DNA of 64,000 nt from positions 62,001-126,000 of the forward strand of contig NZ_CADDTS010000048.1 in assembly GCF_902753875.1 (NCBI RefSeq), written 5' to 3'. Numbering within the stretch: position 1 is the first letter of the stretch; every line of letters begins with the position of its first letter. Shown here piece by piece: positions 59,102-64,000 of this stretch. Under the pieces are notes generated by a model that was not told where the DNA came from, ran no database searches, and saw only the letters and a program-made list of their open reading frames with translations. A program made the position numbers and the translations under genes. The DNA is from Acinetobacter bouvetii (GTDB lineage: Bacteria > Pseudomonadota > Gammaproteobacteria > Pseudomonadales > Moraxellaceae).

Positions 59102-59146
59102 AAATAAAAACCCCATTGGTAAATCTCTCCAGTGGGCTTTTTATTT
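59102..59146. terminator. Long hairpin between two inverted XerC/D-like sites
   Basis: AAATAAAAACCC pairs with GGGcTTTTTATTT, continued by TTGG / CCAG-type pairs, over a 9-nt loop. It has T-rich ends on both strands, so it can terminate either way. It lies exactly between the two XerC/D-like sites. Confidence 0.75.
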
Positions 59147-59183
59147 GTCAATGTTGCTAGGATCGCAGAGGGCAGAGAAGTGC

Positions 59184-59212
59184 ATTTAACATCAATCCGC
59201 ATTATACGAAAT
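59184..59212 (-). other. XerC/XerD-like site, inverted (candidate attP2)
   Basis: On the minus strand: ATTTCGTATAA, 7 bp, then TGATGTTAAAT (one base from the canonical dif XerD arm). Its first 13 bases are identical to those of the plus-strand site at 59052 and can pair with them in single-stranded DNA. Confidence 0.55.
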
Positions 59213-59220
59213 TAGTCTTT

Positions 59221-59442
59221 TTATAGTTTTGGTTCTTTTCTTTCATCAATCTTATTTTTTTCTTTATAACTAAAGTTTATCTCTATATCTTTGTTTTTAT
59301 AGTATTTAATTAACTTATAAATTACATATATAAGTATTGCTAGTAATATAATTGCTGTAATTCCTTTCATTAAAATCATTCTAAAAACCATTGATTGTAT
59401 TTCAGCACTCATATTGTTTAATTGTATTGCTGTTTCTTGCAT
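59221..59442 (-). CDS. Small membrane protein at the phage left edge
   Basis: 73 residues: a polar N-terminus, one hydrophobic span (about 22-44, MILMKGITAIILLAILIYVIY), then a highly charged cytoplasmic tail. AGGG precedes the ATG at 6-7 bp. It is transcribed against the phage's main direction, a place where accessory genes such as superinfection-exclusion factors are found. Family not recognised. Confidence 0.55.
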   Translation of the reverse strand: MQETAIQLNNMSAEIQSMVFRMILMKGITAIILLAILIYVIYKLIKYYKNKDIEINFSYKEKNKIDERKEPKL

Positions 59443-59649
59443 TTTTTAGCCCTAGTAAGTAGTAGGTAGTAGTAGGCGCAGGCAGGAACTTGTTCCGCCG
59501 CGACTACTGCTTTTTGATTAGGCACACTACTGTCTAATAGTGTGCCTGACTCTCGAAAGTTTTTTGCAATTCGCTCTATGAGCTATATATAACGGAGCTT
59601 TCAGAGTTGTTGAGAATGTTTCGCATTTAAGCCTTTTATTGTCTATTAT
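59443..59649. other. Hairpin-rich phage noncoding region, candidate origin/packaging signal
   Basis: TAGTAGG-type repeats (59456-59476) lead into a long imperfect hairpin around GGAAC-tt-GTTCC (about 59469-59507) followed by TTTTT. A second, perfect hairpin GGCACACTA-N8-TAGTGTGCC lies at 59521-59546. No ORF. Filamentous phages keep their plus and minus origins and packaging hairpin in such a region. Confidence 0.5.
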
Positions 59650-59844
59650 TTACTCATCTTTCCCAAGTATTTCCTGTCTGTATTTTATAACTTCGTCAGC
59701 TTTTAGATTTTTAAGGTGGTATTTGATAAGTGCGTGAATTACATCACTTTCAGCCATTAATGATTTTTTTTGCACGACGAATTTCATTAGCGTCTCTTTA
59801 ACGTCTTCAACTTCTTCACTACGAATTTTGTAGACTTTGCTCAT
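59650..59844 (-). CDS. Small DNA-binding protein candidate (ribbon-helix-helix-like), phage repressor
   Basis: 64 residues starting MSKVYKIRSEEVEDV, a short strand followed by two helices (KETLMKFVVQKK and SDVIHALIKYHLKNL) and a charged tail: the pattern of ribbon-helix-helix repressors. It is divergent from the replication gene, and the space between holds repeated GTTAC/GTAAC operators, as for phage regulators such as RstR. AAGG is 9 bp before the ATG. The fold is inferred, not shown. Confidence 0.6.
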   Translation of the reverse strand: MSKVYKIRSEEVEDVKETLMKFVVQKKSLMAESDVIHALIKYHLKNLKADEVIKYRQEILGKDE

Positions 59845-59857
59845 TTGTAAATGCCTT

Positions 59858-59961
59858 GTAACTAAATAACTAGGTAACTTTTTTTAATATTAACCTGTTT
59901 TAATGGTTGACAAGTTACTTGGTAATTTTGCACAATTCTTTAAACCGAGTTACTAGGTAAC
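59858..59961. promoter_or_regulatory. Operator array and promoter between the phage repressor and rep
   Basis: Dyads of the form GTTAC-N3-GTAAC occur at 59866-59878 (ATAAC-tag-GTAAC), 59914-59926 (GTTAC-ttg-GTAAT) and 59949-59961 (GTTAC-tag-GTAAC, perfect). An extra half-site at 59858 sits in 8-bp phase with the first. TTGACA (59907-59912) and CACAAT (59931-59936) could be the rep promoter, with the middle dyad between them. Confidence 0.65.
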
Positions 59962-59974
59962 TTTTTGGAGAATT

Positions 59975-61198
59975 ATGCTCGATTCCCTTCGTTTAGCGAT
60001 TCCAGTCATTCCTACGCATGTGCGTAGTTTTGACAATCACCATCAATATAATGGTGATATTCGAGACTTTGGAATTCCTGCTGCAACTCGCCACGTTAGT
60101 AAGACCGATGATGGACAGACCATAACAGGGGACTTGTACCATCCTTATGAAGCCATTCCGTCAGATTTCACTGATATGGCTGTGAAGTTTTATACAAATA
60201 CGATGAACACTGTGCCTTATGTCGAGATAAAAGCATCTCCACTTAAGCTACTCCAAGGGCACAATGTTTATGGTTTTGACTCAATTGAACTTGGTGCATT
60301 TCACATGCTTGGCATGTTGCTTGAAGCATTCCCGAAATTAGCACCAATTCTTGATGTAGATAAAACAGAAGTTCTTTGCTTAGACACGACTTATCTTTTT
60401 AGATTGCCACATCAGAATATGGTTCAACCTGTTTTGGATTACATGGCAAATCTTGCATCTGGTCATCGTAAGGCTCGCCAAGTTAAATATGAAAATTACA
60501 TTACTTGGGGTAATGATGGTGCCAGTGTACGTCCAAAGGCTTATGGCAAATTTGAAGAAGTAAAAAGCCAATTAAATAAAATCCAAAAGCAAGCAGACAA
60601 GGGCTGTATGCGCTCTAAAGCTTTAGTTTGTGCAATGCACGATGCTTTACCTTTTTCTAATGCTGTTGTCCGTATGGAAGGACGTATTTGTAAAACCTAT
60701 CTAACTAAAAACGGTTATCCGTCAAATTTATTTCAGCTTATTAATTTGCAACATGAACAGCCAGAATTATTGCTACGACTCTGGCACGTAGCTTTCGACC
60801 CGATCTTAGACACAATGAAGGGCAAATATATGAATTTTTCATCTGATGGAGAAATCTTGGATTTGCTTAAGTCCAAGTTAGTTACTTATACCAAGACTGG
60901 TAAACCAAGTTATACCAAAGCTACCAACGCAATGAAGTTTTATTCATTGGTTCGTCAAATGGGTTTAAAGGCTACTAAAGACCTTTATAGCGAAGCACAA
61001 TTTTATAAGTGCGTTAATTCACTTTTACACTGCGATATTAGCAAATCACACCTACAGAATTTAAATAAAAATCCAAACGGCAAAGTCATTCCATTCGTTC
61101 GTTTGCTTGAACTTAAGATGTGCGATCAGCAGCCATCTGACTATCAAATTCCAGTTTCACAATACAGCCCAAAACGTGGCTTACATTTAGTTGCCTAA
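59975..61198 (+). CDS. Filamentous phage replication initiation protein (gpII/X family)
   Basis: 407 residues starting MLDSLRLAIPVIP. It has the layout of phage/plasmid replication proteins of the II/X family: the N-terminal CRI-type domain (YVEIKASPLKLLQGHNVYG, CLDTTYLF, KYENYITWGNDGASVRPKAYGK) and the C-terminal X domain (RQMGLKATKDLYS, FYKCVNSLLHCDISKSHLQNL). It should nick the plus-strand origin and start rolling-circle replication. TTTGGAG precedes the ATG. Confidence 0.9.
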   Translation: MLDSLRLAIPVIPTHVRSFDNHHQYNGDIRDFGIPAATRHVSKTDDGQTITGDLYHPYEAIPSDFTDMAVKFYTNTMNTVPYVEIKASPLKLLQGHNVYGFDSIELGAFHMLGMLLEAFPKLAPILDVDKTEVLCLDTTYLFRLPHQNMVQPVLDYMANLASGHRKARQVKYENYITWGNDGASVRPKAYGKFEEVKSQLNKIQKQADKGCMRSKALVCAMHDALPFSNAVVRMEGRICKTYLTKNGYPSNLFQLINLQHEQPELLLRLWHVAFDPILDTMKGKYMNFSSDGEILDLLKSKLVTYTKTGKPSYTKATNAMKFYSLVRQMGLKATKDLYSEAQFYKCVNSLLHCDISKSHLQNLNKNPNGKVIPFVRLLELKMCDQQPSDYQIPVSQYSPKRGLHLVA

Positions 61199-61212
61199 AG
61201 AGGTTTTAAATC

Positions 61213-61494
61213 ATGCAAGTTCAATTTAATACACGCACCATTTTGCCATCTGTTTACCGTACTGAAAAAGACGGTAAAGAGAAGTGTTATTTATCAACTA
61301 CGGTATTTTCACCACAAAAATATAATTTAACACCAACGGCTGGAGTTATGCCAGTTGAGCAGATTCAAGCTGTATTAGAAGAATGTGCTGATAATGCTCA
61401 GGAAGTTGAAATTCAGTTTGTTGAGCAACAAACCAAGTTTGGTGCACAGATGCAAATTTTCAGTGTTAAGCCAGTGCCGAAGAAAAACCCTTAA
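61213..61494 (+). CDS. Phage single-stranded-DNA-binding protein (gpV-like)
   Basis: 93 residues in the position of gpV, 14 bp after rep. It is beta-rich (VQFNTRTILPSVYRT, EVEIQFVEQQTKFGAQMQIFSV) with an aromatic surface and Lys tail. It would coat new plus strands and switch replication from double- to single-stranded. Assignment rests on size, order and general pattern. Confidence 0.75.
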   Translation: MQVQFNTRTILPSVYRTEKDGKEKCYLSTTVFSPQKYNLTPTAGVMPVEQIQAVLEECADNAQEVEIQFVEQQTKFGAQMQIFSVKPVPKKNP

Positions 61495-61517
61495 TTATCA
61501 AAGGCTTAATTTAGAAC

Positions 61518-61545
61518 ATTTCGTATAATGTATAATATGTCAATT
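61518..61545 (+). other. dif/pdif-like XerC/XerD site inside the phage
   Basis: ATTTCGTATAA, TGTATA, ATATGTCAATT: the 11-6-11 layout of a dif site, with a centre identical to the canonical dif centre and the same XerC arm as the two sites near 59.1 kb. The XerD arm differs at two positions from the pdif arm. It also contains two TATAAT boxes (61524 and 61531), so a promoter for the coat genes is an alternative or added role. Confidence 0.6.
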
Positions 61546-61572
61546 AAATCAATAACTTAGGTAAAAATAATC

Positions 61573-61662
61573 ATGGCACAGTATTTTTATAAGTGCAAGA
61601 AATGCGGAAAACAATTCGAAAATCATGCTTCTTACTGTGTCCATTTTTATCAGTGTAAATAG
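61573..61662 (+). CDS. 29-residue zinc-finger-like phage peptide
   Basis: Starts MAQYFYKCKKCGKQF; Cys8, Cys11, Cys22, His24 and Cys28 can bind zinc. The start is the only ATG, and no strong ribosome binding site is seen. It lies between the ssb-like and coat genes, where small genes of unknown role are common in inoviruses. Confidence 0.55.
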   Translation: MAQYFYKCKKCGKQFENHASYCVHFYQCK

Positions 61663-61673
61663 GATTTTAAATA

Positions 61674-61769
61674 ATGATTCAGTTGCTCGTTTGGTACTTC
61701 TTTATTGTTGGCGTACTTCTTCATATCGCTGCACCTGTAGTCATTTTTAAAATGAGAAAAGCAAAATGA
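61674..61769 (+). CDS. 31-residue phage membrane peptide (minor-coat-like)
   Basis: One hydrophobic span (MIQLLVWYFFIVGVLLHIAA) and a basic tail (FKMRKAK), the size and shape of Ff minor coat proteins pVII/pIX. Its stop overlaps the next start (ATGA), which supports translation. Identity inferred from size and position. Confidence 0.6.
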   Translation: MIQLLVWYFFIVGVLLHIAAPVVIFKMRKAK

Positions 61770-61912
61770 TTTGTATGTTTTATTCTTCGGATCAGACAAG
61801 TTGTATTGCTTATCTCTCCAGTGAAGCCGTTGGCTCTCTTTTGATCATGTTTGTTGTTCTTCTGGGTGTTTACGGTGTTTTTAAAATCATACTCCGTTTA
61901 ATGGGGTTTTAA
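61766..61912 (+). CDS. 48-residue phage membrane peptide (minor-coat-like)
   Basis: A polar N-terminus with two Cys (MICMFYSSDQTSCIAY), then one hydrophobic span (about 23-39) and a short basic end. The ATG overlaps the preceding stop by 4 bp and the coat gene follows after 16 bp. Likely another virion-tip minor coat protein. Confidence 0.6.
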   Translation: MICMFYSSDQTSCIAYLSSEAVGSLLIMFVVLLGVYGVFKIILRLMGF

Positions 61913-61928
61913 ATAAAAGGGGTCTATC

Positions 61929-62210
61929 ATGGATCAATTACAACTTGAACAAGGTTTAAAAAACAAATATGGCACTGGTAAGACTGCTTTTAAAGCATTC
62001 TTAAAAGATGCTCGTGTCTATGGTTTGGGTGCTACTTTAGGTGGTGCTTTGGCTGCTTCTAATGCAAATGCTGCTGTTGATGTTTCTGCCATCGTTGGCG
62101 ATCTCACAACTGACGGTACTGCTGCTATTACTGCTGTTGGTACTGCTTTGCTTGCGCTTGCCGGTATTGCCGTTATCTTCAAATGGGTCAAGGCTGCATT
62201 TTTCAGTTAA
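61929..62210 (+). CDS. Phage major coat protein precursor (pVIII-like)
   Basis: 93 residues: a long signal sequence ending ASNANA (about residue 48), then a mature coat of about 45 residues with an acidic start (VDVSAIVGDLTTDG), a hydrophobic helix (TALLALAGIAVIF) and a basic end (KWVKAAFFS). This is the class-defining layout of inovirus major coat proteins. AAAGGGG precedes the ATG. A terminator follows, as after gene VIII of M13. Confidence 0.9.
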   Translation: MDQLQLEQGLKNKYGTGKTAFKAFLKDARVYGLGATLGGALAASNANAAVDVSAIVGDLTTDGTAAITAVGTALLALAGIAVIFKWVKAAFFS

Positions 62211-62218
62211 GTTTTTGG

Positions 62219-62242
62219 GTGGGCTTCGGCTCGCCTTTTTTT
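62219..62242 (+). terminator. Terminator after the coat gene, UUCG tetraloop
   Basis: GGTGGGC-ttcg-GCTCGCC stem (two wobble pairs) closed by the very stable UUCG loop, followed by eight Ts. It gives high coat expression relative to the following genes. Confidence 0.85.
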
Positions 62243-62264
62243 TAATTAAATATTTAAAGGATTA

Positions 62265-63965
62265 GTGAATTTTATGAGATTTTTTAAATATTTATTATTA
62301 TCACTTTTTATTTTATTTTCTGCTAATTCATATTCTGAAACTTATTCTTATAAAATACTAGATATATTTGGTTCAACACCACAGGATGTTTGTGACCAAT
62401 GGATACAACGTATTAAGCCTACTCTTTCTCTAGCTCCTACCGATTCAGTTCAGGGCCGTCTTAATGCCGAACAAAATAAGTGTAGTGCCCAAAAGTATCC
62501 CTTAAATGTTGAATTAAGATATGAAATGATCTACAAGGTTGTTGCCCAATGTTGGTATCCTGACTATAAGATTGTTTCCCAAGATGTTAATAATTCACAA
62601 ATTAAAAAAAGTATATGCGTTTCAACCAATGGTGCTATGTGTAAGTACGTTGGTAAATTAGATAATACACCAGTTGTAAATGGTTATTTGACAACAACTT
62701 TTGAGTCTGTTTCAAAAACTCCAGACCCGAACTGTAAAGAAGAATTACAAAACCCACCTTGTGATCCTAAAGATCCTTACGGTGGTTGTTTTACCCCTCC
62801 TGATGATAATTGTACTCGTCAATTCGATGGTTCTATAGTTTGCCCAGAAGATACTACCCCGCCTATTCAAAAGGGTTGTGCTAATAATGCTACTTATTGT
62901 GACCGTCCTCCCCAAGGTTGTGGATCAGGTTATGTTTCAGGAAAATACAATGGCAAATTAATTTGTATTAAAACTTCACCTTCTACAGGTACAGGTACAG
63001 GTACTGGTACTGGTGATGGTTCAGGTACTGGTGATGGTTCAGGTACTGGTGATAGTTCAGGTACTGGTGATGGTTCAGGTACTGGTACAGGTTCTAATTC
63101 TTCAAGTAATACATCTACTTCTACTTCTTCATCTTCAAATACAACTACTAATCCGGACGGATCTACTTCAACAACTACGACTACGACTACGACCAATACA
63201 AATTTTAATATTGATTTCACTCCAGTAGTTAAAGCTGTTAATGATGTTTCATCTAAAATTAATAATTTAAAAAATGAATTATTAACTTCAATTGATAATT
63301 TAAGCAAAGATATTAATAAGCATTTAATTGATCTTAATTTAAAGACTGATACTACAAATCAACATTTAAATGATATTAAACAACAAACAAAAAATCTTGA
63401 TTCTTCATTAAATGAGATGAATCAAACTTTAAAAGATATTAAAGATAATACTTCTAAGTCTGATACGGGTACAGGTACAGGTACAGGTACTGGTTCAGGT
63501 GATGGTACTGGTACTGGTTCAGGAGAAGATTGTGTTAGTTCTTATGAATCTTCTGATTCTGATGTCTCAGCTTCCAGTGCTAATACTGGTTCTTCCGGAA
63601 AGCCTTGTACTGGTGAATATCATAAAGTTCTTAATTCTATTGATAAAAATATCAAAGATATTAAGAATGTATTTAGTGATCAAGGAAAGTCTGAAATTGA
63701 ACAAATTGGACAGCCTTCTAATGACTCACGCTATACAAATGCACAAGCCAATGCACAGTCATCCCTTAATGCTTTAGCTAATAAGCTCACTTTTGGTTCT
63801 TCTTCTTGTCTTACTGATTTTCAGATTCAACTTCCTATTTTCGGCCCTGTAAATATTGCTCTTTCCCAGTGGTGCAGCCTTCTTGCTTTGGTAAAAATTC
63901 TTTTTCAATTGGTTGTGCTTCTTACTTGTTTGAGAATGCTTGATGCTACAGTGAGAACTATATAA
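62265..63965 (+). CDS. Phage adsorption/attachment protein (pIII/TspB-like)
   Basis: 566 residues: a signal peptide (ends about YSE), a Cys-rich N-terminal region (about 25-235; CDPKDPYGGCFTPPDDNC), a Gly-Thr-Ser repeat linker, an Asn/Leu coiled region (about 320-400; DVSSKINNLKNELL, NQHLNDIKQQTKNLDSSL), a second Gly-Thr linker, and a C-terminal region with FQIQLPIFGPVNIALSQWC and a membrane span. This matches TspB-type inovirus attachment proteins, which bind the host pilus. The start is GTG at 62265 (AAAGG 4 bp upstream) or ATG at 62274; both keep the signal peptide. Confidence 0.82.
   Translation: MNFMRFFKYLLLSLFILFSANSYSETYSYKILDIFGSTPQDVCDQWIQRIKPTLSLAPTDSVQGRLNAEQNKCSAQKYPLNVELRYEMIYKVVAQCWYPDYKIVSQDVNNSQIKKSICVSTNGAMCKYVGKLDNTPVVNGYLTTTFESVSKTPDPNCKEELQNPPCDPKDPYGGCFTPPDDNCTRQFDGSIVCPEDTTPPIQKGCANNATYCDRPPQGCGSGYVSGKYNGKLICIKTSPSTGTGTGTGTGDGSGTGDGSGTGDSSGTGDGSGTGTGSNSSSNTSTSTSSSSNTTTNPDGSTSTTTTTTTTNTNFNIDFTPVVKAVNDVSSKINNLKNELLTSIDNLSKDINKHLIDLNLKTDTTNQHLNDIKQQTKNLDSSLNEMNQTLKDIKDNTSKSDTGTGTGTGTGSGDGTGTGSGEDCVSSYESSDSDVSASSANTGSSGKPCTGEYHKVLNSIDKNIKDIKNVFSDQGKSEIEQIGQPSNDSRYTNAQANAQSSLNALANKLTFGSSSCLTDFQIQLPIFGPVNIALSQWCSLLALVKILFQLVVLLTCLRMLDATVRTI
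62985..63092 (+). repeat. Gly-Thr repeat tract in the attachment gene
   Basis: 6-bp GGTACA/GGTACT units flank four 18-bp units beginning GGTGATGGTTCAGG at 63012, 63030, 63048 and 63066. All unit lengths are multiples of three. It encodes a flexible glycine linker. A second, shorter tract lies at about 63466-63522. Confidence 0.85.
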
Positions 63966-64000
63966 TGCCTATTCCTTTATTAGTTTTACTTTATTCAGTT
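63965..64000 (+). CDS. Start of the next phage gene, cut by the window end
   Basis: ATG overlaps the stop of the attachment gene (TAATG) and opens MPIPLLVLLYSV, a hydrophobic start. In inoviruses the next gene here encodes a pVI-like minor coat protein, followed by the zot/pI assembly ATPase; neither can be confirmed inside the window. Confidence 0.5.
   Translation, partial: MPIPLLVLLYSV

Noticed and set aside
61524-61536. Reading the 61518 site only as a promoter
   Set aside because: Two TATAAT boxes exist, but no -35 is visible, and the exact 13-mer shared with two other XerC/D-like sites argues for more than a promoter; kept as an alternative.
62985-63522. CRISPR-like repeats
   Set aside because: Repeats are short, in-frame and coding (Gly-Thr linkers) with no unique spacers; no CRISPR array is present in the window.

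Overview
The window looks like chromosome of an Acinetobacter species. It is AT-rich. It carries the aroQ-accB-accC cluster, an Acinetobacter-type long UmuD (UmuDAb) with its own operator sequence in front of both umuD and umuC, and the Acinetobacter arrangement of a type VI secretion system (T6SS) with the lineage-specific asa and tag genes. All names are assigned from reading translated sequence; no database search was run.

Layout. 1-11 kb holds housekeeping and catabolic genes: the BrnQ branched-chain amino acid carrier, methionine aminopeptidase, a LysR regulator, a three-gene minus-strand group (PadR regulator, alpha/beta hydrolase, sirtuin), and a divergent 2,4-dienoyl-CoA reductase with a 20-bp palindrome between it and padR. 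11-20 kb is a very AT-rich stretch of small, mostly Acinetobacter-type genes: hydrophilic Gln/Asn-rich proteins, a DUF2171 protein, a DGGGK-tailed basic protein, a 28-residue membrane peptide and a 35-residue zinc-ribbon peptide, together with a heme-oxygenase-like iron enzyme, an SRAP protein and a META lipoprotein. 20-37 kb carries two diguanylate cyclases, an MFS transporter, an amidase, aroQ-accB-accC, the umuC/umuD SOS mutagenesis genes, a zeta-toxin pair, a pmpA-pmpB-persulfide dioxygenase operon and a YbfF-like esterase.

37.3-59.0 kb is a complete T6SS core locus in two divergent arms. The minus arm reads tssH-tssA-tssK-tssL-asaD-tagX. The plus arm reads asaA-tssB-tssC-hcp-tssE-tssF-tssG-asaB-tssM-tagF-tagN. 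No vgrG, PAAR or TssJ gene lies here, so spikes and effectors must be encoded elsewhere.

59.05 kb to the end is the left part of a filamentous phage (Inoviridae) prophage. It starts 48 bp after tagN. It holds a small membrane protein, a hairpin-rich noncoding block, a ribbon-helix-helix-type repressor candidate, a gpII/X-family replication protein, a gpV-like ssDNA-binding protein, three tiny proteins, the major coat protein, a TspB/pIII-like adsorption protein, and the first codons of the next gene. The most interesting signal is a set of three XerC/XerD (dif/pdif)-like sites sharing one 13-mer. Two are inverted at the phage left edge, with a hairpin between them, as in the folded single-stranded attP of cholera phage CTX. 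A third, with the canonical dif centre, lies inside the phage between the ssb-like and coat modules. The replication module is therefore bounded by XerCD-like sites.
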